A DNA stretch of 64,000 bases from Filosporella fistucella (taxonomy: Eukaryota; Ascomycota; Leotiomycetes; Helotiales), in the NCBI GenBank assembly GCA_030077755.1, contig JAQJZZ010000006.1, positions 1 through 64,000 of the forward strand, given 5' to 3'. Positions 12,501-21,634 of this stretch are shown piece by piece. The notes below the pieces were generated by a model. The model was not told the DNA's origin. It worked only from the letters and a program-made list of their open reading frames with translations, and searched no databases. How positions within the stretch are numbered: position 1 is the stretch's first letter; every line of letters starts with the position of its first letter. Both the position numbers and the translations under genes were made by a program.

Positions 12501-13545
12501 AAATTAAGGCTAGCTCCCGCCGCAATAAATATCCGAAAACCCTCCGAGTCTCCTCTCTCTCCTTACAAATTATTAGCCGTTTGAATCTCTTTGTTTTTTG
12601 TCATTCTCATTTTAACCCTTCATTCGGCGAATAACGAGAGCTTTTGACTCCTTCAAGCAAGAGACCTCCCCATTTTATTTCGTATTTTCTGATGCACGAG
12701 CTCTGCATTACAGACAGCTCTCTAACCTCGAAGTGGGTTAAAGGTGACCAAAACGACCTTCCTGACATCCAGAAATCAGGATAATGAATGCTCCACAGAT
12801 TATACGAAATAACGAGAGGATTAAAGAGGAACGGGAGAATGATAGGATAAGCAAGAGGCAGATGGCTTTTTAACGAAAGCGTTTCAGTTAGGGGAGTTCG
12901 ATGGTATTGATGTGTCTCTGGTCATTTGCAAGCATGGCCGATATACTATAATCAAAAAATTTGGCCACTGTCCATGGCAGAGATTGTCAGTGGTTACTAG
13001 CCCGATGTTTTGTACGGCTCGTCTTAATATCTAATCTAGTAAACTTCCTATCCTCTCCCGAAGAACACAGCACGGGAAGAAATCGAGAGACGCCTCTTCA
13101 AAGTCAAAAGAGAAATTCAATGGTCGAGAGAGAGGACAGGGGATGAAACAGCAGTTAGCTACATTACAAGCGATCGCACGTTCCAAGGTACGGCAAGCAA
13201 CATTACAGCTTAAAAAAAACGAATCTCGTGGGCGCTTGAAGAGGACGCGATAGTAATCAAAATTAGGCAGGCAGATGGAAGGTTGCTCATGGGGAGAGTT
13301 CCATGCGGCTCTTCCACACCGGGCTAAAGAGGCGATCCAGGTGCACTAAGTTACTCGACCAAAATCCAGGAGTAGCTGCGGTGGAAGTAATACGTCAACA
13401 TATATTCGAGATTCTACGAATTCTTATGCCCGATGTTTTGTGCTTATCCCCTCCCTCGCTCTCCTATTTTATTTTGTACGCGTGATATTTGGAGACAGCC
13501 TCTCTATTTTTTGAATTTCTTGAAGCGGCGTGGAAGCCTAGAGGC
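9564..13545. other. Gene-poor region of about 4 kb
   Basis: Both strands hold many ORFs of 60-140 codons, but none shows a recognisable domain, a convincing splice pair or consistent coding character. Features are a short tandem duplication of ctatctgggag near 11176-11200 and a tRNA-like pair of boxes near 10145 and 10280 that does not fold as a tRNA. AT-rich stretches lie around 12000-12060 and 12580-12700. It may be decayed transposon or spacer DNA. Confidence 0.4.
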
Positions 13546-13730
13546 TGTGTGGAGTGAGTCATGAGATAATGAGTCATGTGCCTTGCACATGACTAGGAAT
13601 GGATTGTATTTATATGGAGATCTGTCATACGACGCTCTTTAGTTCAGTCAATATATTCAGAACCTGTCAAAAGTAATCCTTAGGCACTAGAATCCTTACG
13701 TTCTCAAGATCATCTCCGCATCAGTCCAAC
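13546..13730 (+). mobile_element. Probable solo LTR of a retrotransposon
   Basis: The stretch begins TGTGTGGAGTGAGTCATG and shows the layout of fungal Copia-type LTRs. It has a promoter-like tatttatatggag, then TTCAGTTCAGT-like and AATATATTCAG motifs, then a region ending near AGTCCAAC. It contains a 10-bp perfect hairpin. No internal retrotransposon coding sequence or second LTR was found, so a solo LTR is most likely. The ends are approximate and no target duplication was established. Confidence 0.4.
13572..13594 (+). repeat. Perfect 10-bp hairpin in the candidate LTR
   Basis: AGTCATGTGC is followed by a three-base loop and then GCACATGACT, a perfect inverted repeat. It lies near the 5' end of the candidate LTR and could be a regulatory-factor site or an RNA stem. 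Confidence 0.7.
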
Positions 13731-13739
13731 TAATAATAA

Positions 13740-14338
13740 TCAATCTGCAGCCTCATTGTCCTGACCGAGCCCTAGTTTACCCAACCTATCACCAAGAGTA
13801 CTGCCAACATCTTCATCCACAAATGACCGATCCACCAGGTCAGCAGTAACTCTATATTCCTCTATGAAATGCTCTGCCTCTTCTCGTGATTTAAAAACTT
13901 TATGGCACGAGTGCGGGTACCTCGTAATTTCTCCCTCGGCCCCGCCTCTATATCACAGTCAAAATGTGCCGCGATAGGGTTATCAATTAGCTTACTGGTA
14001 GTATTCATATACTCCAACTTGTTTACCATTCGCCACAGCATACCATAGTGGCTCACCTTTCTTAGGCGCTCTCTCACCTTCTGCACTACCCCGGAAGAAT
14101 CTATAATTGGAATGTCCCCGTCCTTCTAGGAACGAGGCGGCCTCTTCGTAGGTAAAGAACCCTTTCTGATTGTTATTGCTGTAGCCACTGACTAGAGCAT
14201 TGGTTACACCCCTATTGAATTCTAGTCAGTATGTCAAAGGACTTTCGAACTGCAAGAGACAAACCATGATGCGCAAATCGCTGGAGCGATACGACCCTCA
14301 ACAACTGCATAGTAGTTCTTTTTTTTATGCTTCGCCAT
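13740..14338 (-). CDS. Small protein with tandem viroplasmin/RNase H1 hybrid-binding domains
   Basis: Exons 14338-14265, 14187-13996 and 13947-13740 join in phase and give 157 residues. The protein begins MAKHKKKNYYAVVEGR, a typical viroplasmin / RNase H1 N-terminal (hybrid-binding) start. A first unit ends in GFFTYEEAASFLEG. A second unit reads PLWYAVANGKQVGVYEYY and ends KVFKSREEAEHFIEEYR. The YAV...G and K-F-x-EEA signatures occur twice. In RNase H1 these domains bind RNA-DNA hybrids or dsRNA. No RNase H catalytic domain follows, so binding alone is expected. Introns of 77 and 48 nt have GTTTGT and GTAAGC donors. The stop lies about 10 bp from the candidate solo LTR. Confidence 0.65.
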
Positions 14339-14821
14339 GTCAACTTATGGAATGTACGCGTTGAGACTTTATTGCTAAGAAGATGAGTAATACACAAAGA
14401 TGAAAGCGTCGATGTTGCTGGAGCCGCGAGGAGGATGGTTGTTTCTCCCAGTTTTCTAGTATTTCTCATGTTACACGAAGGTGAGATTGGTAGCGACGAT
14501 GCCACGTCAATCGAGGCTGTCAGCTTCTCGCATATCGAACAAGGTGAGCCCAGCGCCAAAAAGGCACAGCAACGATCCCGTGAAGATGCTCTTGGCGAAC
14601 ACCCCGCGATTCTCGAAACCGATGCGATACCGCGATCACATGTCAGCCAAGCATCGGGTGAACCGTACTAGTCCCTCCCCGCTTTCCACTAGGGACGGAA
14701 GCCTGTTCTGGGTCCTAGATTGCGGCTCAGTGGTGATAAAGGTGATAATCTTTCTGCTACCTTAGACATTTGCGAAATGATTGTTGTCTACAAGTAGTTC
14801 GGCCCACAGATTGACGCAGTA
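14339..14821. promoter_or_regulatory. Divergent intergenic region
   Basis: About 480 bp lies between the minus-strand viroplasmin-domain gene and the plus-strand BTB remnant. Short overlapping ORFs on both strands are probably chance. Confidence 0.3.
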
Positions 14822-15300
14822 ATGGATGACCCCGAGACTTATGCCCAAAGCAGATCTGCCTCTTCACCACCTTCAAACAGCAGACAGATCACCCTCCAAG
14901 TTGGGGAACGACGGTTCGTCACGGTGTCAAAGACTCTGACGCACGAGAGCTTTATACCTCGACTGGAGAACTGGCTCAAGAGAAGGTACCTCGAAGCCAT
15001 CAATATCAGGTACTTAGGCGACGTGAGAGAGGGGATTCATCTTGATACGAAAACCCTGGCGACGGATGAACAAGTGGAGTATCACCAGAGTTCGCAGACT
15101 ATGAGGGTCTCCATCTGCCCACGGGGAATCTCAGCTCATAGGGGAACCAGACTGCGCGCGGGAGGCAGTGTAGAAACGCACAAGGCGACGACGAAAGGAT
15201 ATATGAGGATGTGCAAAGCTTAACGACGTTGGTAATTCGAAAACGACTGCTTTTTGAACCAGCAACTCTGACTGGAGAATTGAATCACGACTCATCATAG
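14822..15300 (+). pseudogene. Decayed BTB/T1-type protein with internal deletion and frameshift
   Basis: The start reads QITLQVGERRFVTVSKTLT, the first strand and helix of a KCTD/T1-type BTB domain. The sequence then jumps to a distal part (RRYLEAINIRYLGDVREG, later VEYHQSSQTMRV), so most of the BTB core appears deleted. The first frame ends near 15223. A second frame from about 15170 reads CRNAQGDDERIYEDVQSL and ends at 15300. It resembles a natural C terminus, so a frameshift lies near 15150-15170. BTB domains mediate oligomerisation and cullin binding; this copy should not fold. Confidence 0.5.
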
Positions 15301-16397
15301 GGAATCAAGGAGTATTAGGGTAGGGCTGGGACGGGCCGGTGATGGATATTACGGATGCCAACACTCTTTGTAAATTGATCTGATCTATCCCGCCTTATAT
15401 ATTTGTTTGTGAGAAGATCGATGGTAAATATGCAAAGGAAATAGTAGAATCCTTCGGCGATAGGTTCACCACGCTTACTAGACAAGTCTAGAAGAATCAG
15501 GCAGACGCTCTAAGGACAGACTTCACTCGGTAATTTGTAGAGGTGATTGACGTAGGACGAAGGGCGTGAACCAGTATATGACTTTTTCATATATGTTATT
15601 CTCGTGAGTTTTCTCTTTGATTTTAGTGCCGGATGCTGCCGCTTCACGAAGCAGTAAGCCTAAGAGGCAACAGAGATATCATTCGACCTCGGGAGGACAC
15701 TACGCCCCGGTTGGACTCGCCATGTACTTGAAGGTGAGAAAATTCTCGACGACAAAGACACAACGCTCTTGATTCCAGGGCTAGAACATGTGACAGCAGG
15801 TGGATAAAGTAATAAGCTAGATAAAGCTAGTGCCACAAGATTATGACGTTGTAAGGACAAGTAATAGAAACAATCCCAAGCGACCAATAGGAATATATGA
15901 AGGCACCCTTTGCACAATACCAATGCCCTTTCATGATGGCTCTCTCAAGCCCTTCAGTCTAGAACCCTTTTGTAGGCAAGGTAGCGAAAGAAATCAATTT
16001 AGCCCATATAAGGGTCAGCTCCAGCATCGTACCAAGGTGATGTTTTTGCAGGCAAGCCCGAATTCTCTATAATATTTGTGTCATATCCAGACAATCATCT
16101 AATTAAGGTTTTGATTCGGCACTAAACTCGACTCTTGTCTTTATTCATGATAGTAGTCCTGATCTACGTATTCTCCGAATTGCATTGCCAACACTTTATA
16201 TATCCGCAATCCGGGCAAAAAAAAGGCGATTTCGCAATTATGTCACAAGATTGACATGCTTTACGAACCTTACTCTTCCACCAACCCGAAAGGTGATCGC
16301 AACCAGACCTAGCCCAAAGATCCTATCTACCTCGTGTGGAGTCAAACCATGTGACTGTTGCAATAGCCGTGGTTCGTGCTGACCCATGCAATACAGT
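15301..16397. other. Intergenic with a possible short coding remnant
   Basis: The region is mostly AT-rich. An open stretch at 15685-15807 on the plus strand reads TLRPGWTRHVLEGEKILDD and looks protein-like, but it has no start and no match I recognise, so it may be a gene fragment. The rest holds nothing identifiable. Confidence 0.3.
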
Positions 16398-16834
16398 AGT
16401 GGCTGTCAGAAATTCCGTGCGCATGGTCCAGGGAACATCAAAATCCCACCAAAAACAGCACAATTTCAGTAGAATAGGCATATTATATTAAATCAATGCT
16501 GTGCTCTATTGCTATGATATCCAGCTTGTGAGTAGAAAAAAGAATTAAACTGGGGTCACTTATCAAATTTAATCGTTTTTGCAATTAAATTAAAAGTTAT
16601 TCGCATGTTTCAAAATTTTACATAACAAACTAAATAATAGACTTTTCTCAACTTCCAACGCATTTAACAACTTTAAACTAGATATATACGATAATAGTAG
16701 CTATTCAAGTACTTCCGTCAATTTCTTTGACTTATTAAAATATCTCGATAATTTGATATAAGCTATTAAAGCTGCTAGTTTTGGGTGAGAATCGCTTCCT
16801 TTTGGCCCGTGCGCACGGAATTCTGACAGCCACT
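16398..16834. mobile_element. MITE with near-perfect terminal inverted repeats
   Basis: The left end AGTGGCTGTCAGAAATTCCG and the right end, read on the other strand as AGTGGCTGTCAGAATTCCG, continue into GTGCGCA on both sides. They form inverted repeats of about 27 bp with one inserted base on the left. The 437-bp interior is very AT-rich and non-coding, as in miniature inverted-repeat elements mobilised in trans. The terminus resembles fungal Tc1/pogo-type ends but no clear TA duplication flanks it. ATGCAA occurs on both flanks and could be a duplicated target. Confidence 0.7.
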
Positions 16835-16954
16835 TTGCATGCAACAGCATGTATCATGTAAGCTTAGTCAGCTGGTGTCAGCTAAGCTACTTTTTAATTT
16901 GGTACAGAGAAAGTAACTCTGATCTATCACGAACTGCCCACTCGCCATACAACC

Positions 16955-17416
16955 ATGCGTTATCTAGGCGACCTACTTCTGAAACGATGGCACAAAATGC
17001 TAGGGCTATCACTACAATCCCCACGGTCCTGGTACAGAGACCGACTTCGGGAGGAACTGCGAGAGCGTCGGGCAGCAAACACGCCGTTGCAAAAGCTCAG
17101 CGAGACGTCGGATGTATTCTTCTCCATTAGTCGAGCTCGGTGTGATGGTTTTCCTGTGCGAGACCTACCCCACTTCATTGCCTCTCGTCATGTCCTGGTA
17201 TACGCGTACATGTTAGTAAAGTATACTTCGCGTTGGAAGTTCTACCGGACGGTCGCTACTCTTTGCAACACTCCTCAGTACAGTCAGGTGTGTGAGGTGG
17301 TGAATCCTAGCAAGGACCACAAGCTCGAGGAAGTCGCTCGCCGTCACCAGATCGATCCGGTGAAGTTCAGGCGAATCAGTTCTCGCCTGCGACGAGTTTG
17401 GCCACTTCTGCCATAG
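16955..17416 (+). CDS. Conserved short fungal protein of unknown function
   Basis: A single-exon ORF of 153 residues. It is rich in Arg and Lys near the N terminus (SPRSWYRDRLREELRERR) and has a middle segment FFSISRARCDGFPVRDLP. It ends with DHKLEEVARRHQIDPVKFRR and LRRVWPLLP. It resembles a family of about 150-residue proteins found widely in filamentous ascomycetes that I recall without a named function. No signal peptide or membrane segment is visible. The intact frame and the downstream position relative to the MITE suggest a live gene. The function is not known. Confidence 0.6.
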   Translation: MRYLGDLLLKRWHKMLGLSLQSPRSWYRDRLREELRERRAANTPLQKLSETSDVFFSISRARCDGFPVRDLPHFIASRHVLVYAYMLVKYTSRWKFYRTVATLCNTPQYSQVCEVVNPSKDHKLEEVARRHQIDPVKFRRISSRLRRVWPLLP

Positions 17417-17715
17417 AAATGCATGGTCTCGGCAATTGGGGCACCGAGGAACTACATGTGTTAAATAAAGGTGGAATAGGATGCTGGAGGAATGGCTTTG
17501 TGAGGCACCGCCTTTTCTTTGCAATTCTTGCGTGTAAACAATACTAATTATTTTCTCTCTCAAAGGACCTTCCCTTTCTAGCATCTCTGGAGACTCAAAG
17601 CCGGTTCTCAATCCTAATGTCCTTGCCCGCACCCGCCTCCTACCCGAGCTCTGGCACCGATATTAGCCAACGACTCTGTCTCATAACATATAATACGTAC
17701 AGCTCTGCCATGTTG

Positions 17716-19815
17716 TCATGGCATATGCGTTGTGTTGAAGAGACGATTGCCAGTATCGGTGGTGCCTCTACCAGTAAACTTATTGTTGGAGAGACGAAGA
17801 GCAATAATGTCAAGCTTCTGGCTGCGAGCAAGCCCACAGATAGGGCTACCCTCAGAGACGGCCTCGGCCTGGACAACACCGGCAATTATCACGATGCGAA
17901 TAGTGGGATTCAATCTTCGGACGTGTTGCTCGAACTGTACCACGGTTGTGCCATTGTTCACCACTGAATCCACTAGCACTACGGTAGATTGTCCTTGCAA
18001 ATGGTGGAGCTTGATGTCTTCTGGACAACTTGCGTGAACAAACATGGCCAGCGGCAAGATGTCATTAACCCCAAAAGCCATCGGTTCTCCGCCGCGCATG
18101 AGCGCTACAATCGACGTCTTTTGCTCATTTAGCAGTCGATAGCCGCTTGTATGATAACCCTGGACGTGAGATATCGAAAACTCTTCGATGCCAACCACCC
18201 GAGTCAAAAACCTGGTGGCTAGATAATGCCCTACACGGCGATGACTTTCCCTCAAAGCTGGGCCACCAACATCTGCATCTCGCATCGGCGTCATCAGGAG
18301 CTTCGTACCGTTCTGATCCGTTGCGTGATGCACTTGGACCCCAGCTTGTCGACTGCGGTGGCCAAGGACAGAATCGACAAAATCTGGGTCCACTATAGAA
18401 ACCAAGGGAAGCATATTGGTGTTCAGACGGGGCACCGAATCGCTGGGCAGCACAACCTGGCGTGCTTGGAGACCGCCGTCTCGGATCACGTTGAACAACC
18501 CCAAATCCATCGTTCTACTTCTGGTCTTCTCGTCGCCCACGACGACAATAGCCTGGTCTGCCGTGCTCAGCATCTCCAAGTCGAGCAGACTGTCCCCGAA
18601 TGCCCAAACATACATCTGGTGATGATGCTGCAAACGAGCCACCAACGCTGCCTTCAATCCAGCCGTAACGACAAAGCCATCTGCGATACGTCCTCCGGCG
18701 ATGACCTTGACCGCTTTGGAGAGCCCTTCTCTCTCCAACACTTTCTCCCAAACCCGACGCAGTCCACAGCTAATAATCACTGCACCAACATGGCTCTCTT
18801 TCATTACCAATTTCAACAGGGCCAAAAATTCGGGATACATGGTCACCACCGATGCCACCTCGTGGCAGATGGAATCAAACTCTTCATCACCAGCTATCTC
18901 TTCATACAACAAAGTGGCCTGGCGAAAGGCCGTGTAAGAGTAACCCAACGAGCTACCGAATAACGTCTTCAAAGGGGCGTCCCTCCCTGCTGGCTGAGAA
19001 ACGGGAATCTTCTGCCAGAACAACATGCCAGTATCCATTGCAGCCAAGGTCCTGTCGGCGTCCATTACCAACACCGTCTCCAGCTCGGGTTGGCCAGTCA
19101 CTACGGACTCATCCAGAAATCTTTCGGCAAGAGACAAGTTGTAGTCCTCTGTATGATACTGGAAGTCACGTAGCAGCATCAAGACCTTGTCGAGTGGCGT
19201 CGGCTGTGAGACAAGCGAGAACAGAATTCCATGATTGCGGCAGAGACTGCGCAGCTGCGTCTTTTCTTCCTCCTGCCACTTTGATAGATGGCTCAGGGAC
19301 GCAGAAGGGCGATCTCTCGTCGTGTCACCTTGGCGACGTTGCAAGACGATATGGATAGGAACGTCCAGGTAAAGAACGTGCGTAAAGGTTTTGAGGTCGT
19401 TTTGGGTATATACTGGCCTTCCAGCTTCCTCCTCCTCTGGCCAGAACATGAAATGTCCAGCGACAACTGCAACTCGCCCACTAATGGCACACTCATTCCG
19501 AATTGTATCAATAGCAAGCTGCCGCCATTGTACTTTCTTGCCTTCCTCTAGACCCTGGAATGCTTCAAGACCGCCAGGAGAGATCTTGGCAATCATCTCG
19601 GACCCATCATAGAACTCGAAAAGCTCTCTGCGAAGCTCATGCTTCAACAGGTTCAGCAAGAACGTCTTACCAGACCCCGGAAGTCCATATATGCCGACAA
19701 CTACTACTCTCGAGCTAGTAGTGGATGGACTGTTAAGAGTAGCTGAAGGGTCAATTCGAGAATCTGTGGTTGGACCAAGCTTGGTGTTTGATGTGCCTTG
19801 GGAATCGGCAGCCAT
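17716..19815 (-). CDS. P-loop kinase, HAD phosphatase and uracil phosphoribosyltransferase fusion
   Basis: One uninterrupted 699-residue frame carries three enzymes of nucleotide chemistry. Residues 37-215 are a small-molecule kinase-like domain with P-loop GLPGSGKT (44-51). Residues 245-450 are a HAD hydrolase related to phosphoserine phosphatase, with motif I DADRT (252-256) and the late motif GDSLLDLE (407-414). The C-terminal 180 residues match uracil phosphoribosyltransferase: a PRPP-loop-like VLVDSVVNNGTT and the terminal GRGTTDTGNRLFN. Uracil PRTase makes UMP from uracil and PRPP; here the base may differ. I chose the first true ATG at 19815 over an upstream GTG. A second PRTase fusion and a GTP cyclohydrolase lie within 11 kb. 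Confidence 0.85.
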   Translation of the reverse strand: MAADSQGTSNTKLGPTTDSRIDPSATLNSPSTTSSRVVVVGIYGLPGSGKTFLLNLLKHELRRELFEFYDGSEMIAKISPGGLEAFQGLEEGKKVQWRQLAIDTIRNECAISGRVAVVAGHFMFWPEEEEAGRPVYTQNDLKTFTHVLYLDVPIHIVLQRRQGDTTRDRPSASLSHLSKWQEEEKTQLRSLCRNHGILFSLVSQPTPLDKVLMLLRDFQYHTEDYNLSLAERFLDESVVTGQPELETVLVMDADRTLAAMDTGMLFWQKIPVSQPAGRDAPLKTLFGSSLGYSYTAFRQATLLYEEIAGDEEFDSICHEVASVVTMYPEFLALLKLVMKESHVGAVIISCGLRRVWEKVLEREGLSKAVKVIAGGRIADGFVVTAGLKAALVARLQHHHQMYVWAFGDSLLDLEMLSTADQAIVVVGDEKTRSRTMDLGLFNVIRDGGLQARQVVLPSDSVPRLNTNMLPLVSIVDPDFVDSVLGHRSRQAGVQVHHATDQNGTKLLMTPMRDADVGGPALRESHRRVGHYLATRFLTRVVGIEEFSISHVQGYHTSGYRLLNEQKTSIVALMRGGEPMAFGVNDILPLAMFVHASCPEDIKLHHLQGQSTVVLVDSVVNNGTTVVQFEQHVRRLNPTIRIVIIAGVVQAEAVSEGSPICGLARSQKLDIIALRLSNNKFTGRGTTDTGNRLFNTTHMP

Positions 19816-19982
19816 CTTGATAATATTGCAAATGATCACGATTTATGAGTAGTAGAGGTGAAAGAGTATCGGGAGCTGGTTTCATTTATCACTGTCTCCT
19901 TGTTCTTGTCTAACAGGGCATGTATAACCTACTAAGCTGCTTAGTGCATCCCTGGCCGATGAATTAAGACTATACAGTAACG

Positions 19983-20630
19983 ATGTCTAAACCATACACT
20001 GGCTATCTCCAGTCCTACTCTTGTTCATCGCTACGCGCCTGGGCCAATACATTTCACCACGCCTGCAGGAGTCATTACATTGCAGAAACGAATTTCGCCA
20101 ACTTGGGGCCTGTAACTTACTTCGCCGAGTTCAATTTTGTCGGCCTCATAGGCGAGCAATGGATACAGCTGAATCCAGATGTTCTGCCAGTTCGCTACGT
20201 CAAGCGCAATTTAAACGCACTAATCCTTGAGGCCTCCAACCACTTCGAGGCTTGGTACCGGCAACATACGCCCTGCCGTGTAAAGCTGCATCACGATCAA
20301 ATCGAGGACGACAACCACATGCCAGACAACATAAGGCCTACAATTGGGCTGCTTGGTGGACTGCATCGGAATGCTTATTATGGCATCACACTAATTTTGA
20401 GGCCTACAATCGCATTTTCTCCGTGGTGCAGCCCCCACCCATCATATCCAACAGAGTCCGGGATCATGATGCATTACAAAGTAATCCCGCAGATTCAAAA
20501 TGAAAGAATTCGGCTGCAGGATCCACATATTATGCCGGCTAGTGAAGAATGGCCACGACCCTTGGCCCGTCTCGTCTTGTACTCCCACACATGTTGGTTA
20601 TACTTATGCTACCCCAATGAAGTATTTTAA
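19983..20630 (+). CDS. Hypothetical protein, divergent from the UPRTase fusion
   Basis: A 215-codon ORF whose start lies 168 bp from the start of the divergently read kinase-HAD-UPRTase gene. The translation (for example LGPVTYFAEFNFVGLIGEQW) looks protein-like for its first 140 residues and less so later. Unrecognised introns or frame damage are therefore possible. I recognise no domain, signal peptide or membrane segment. A shared promoter with the UPRTase fusion is plausible. Confidence 0.3.
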   Translation: MSKPYTGYLQSYSCSSLRAWANTFHHACRSHYIAETNFANLGPVTYFAEFNFVGLIGEQWIQLNPDVLPVRYVKRNLNALILEASNHFEAWYRQHTPCRVKLHHDQIEDDNHMPDNIRPTIGLLGGLHRNAYYGITLILRPTIAFSPWCSPHPSYPTESGIMMHYKVIPQIQNERIRLQDPHIMPASEEWPRPLARLVLYSHTCWLYLCYPNEVF

Positions 20631-20771
20631 TTTTCAGGAGAGAGATTTTATCATATTTCGTCTTTGATGCATTTGGGAGCAGCCAAACAACTCGCCGCCA
20701 AGTCTACTAGTCTCGGCCTTGTTGACCACCGGCTCGGCGCATCCCTTCGTCTACATCCTCTTTTGCCTATT

Positions 20772-21236
20772 CTACGTCAAGATCCACGCAGCAATCAGGA
20801 AGCCGTCTTCCATTTGCAAGACAGTAGTGCTTAGCGCCTCCTTCTCAGTATCAGCGAGCAATGTTGCCGCCTTCTTGGAAGTGGCAGTGGGCAGCGACGG
20901 CGACGTGGGCAGCCCTACACGGAACCCCTCTTCCATAGTCGATTCATTCAGGGTCATGACTGTTTCGATAAAGCGCTTTTGCATCAATAGCATCTCAGGA
21001 AGTTGCACGACCTTGGGCTTCGGGACTGTCGCTGGACTTTCTGATCCGCACAGCATTATCTCGAGCTGTTGATTGGCCTCGATTAGGACGTGTTGGTTCT
21101 TGTGCATCTTGAGCACCTGTGCAAGCTCCAAAACAGATAGGGTGACAGGCTGGCGTCTTCTGATAAGGATTGGAGTGCTATAAGATTCAGTTTTCTCATG
21201 AGTGACCGTAGTATCGGTCGGACTTGAATCCCCCAA
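20772..21236 (-). CDS. Hypothetical protein, possibly partial
   Basis: An open frame of 154 codons on the minus strand with a Ser/Thr-rich N terminus. A helical segment (LSVLELAQVLKMHKNQHVLI, later PEMLLMQKRFIETVMTLNES) could form a short coiled coil. There is no ATG at the beginning of the frame, so an upstream exon may exist within 21240-21420. No family is recognised. It sits convergent to the ORF at 19983 and divergent from the RNase III-like gene. Confidence 0.25.
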   Translation of the reverse strand: MGDSSPTDTTVTHEKTESYSTPILIRRRQPVTLSVLELAQVLKMHKNQHVLIEANQQLEIMLCGSESPATVPKPKVVQLPEMLLMQKRFIETVMTLNESTMEEGFRVGLPTSPSLPTATSKKAATLLADTEKEALSTTVLQMEDGFLIAAWILT

Positions 21237-21634
21237 GTGATCGTTGTGCAGATCCCGTTAGCCATCGCGCATATGAAGCGAGGATGATACGGAGTGTGGT
21301 CGGCAGATTGGATGCTTCCCACAGGGTCTCGGACGAGACGAACCAGTGTGAAAATGAAGTGAGATTGGCTCATGTACAGACCGCCATAGCCGTGCAATTT
21401 ATGTGAATCGTCCCACCTCATCTCTGGGATGCATCATGGCCATCTGGCACATCAACACCCAGCTCACTAGGCCCAATGCGGGACTAAATACAGCATGCCA
21501 AAATTTTCTGTAGTTAGCTCTCAAAATAGATTAGCGCTTTATCGAGAGCCTTGTAAGTTGGCGACCACTTTTTAGCACGAAATCCCACAGCTCTTGTGAA
21601 TTCAGACTTGCTTCAGATTCCTCCTAACAAAAAG

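Noticed and set aside
18147..19612. Plus-strand ORFs within the kinase-HAD-UPRTase gene
   Set aside because: Antisense to a 699-residue frame with three recognised domains.
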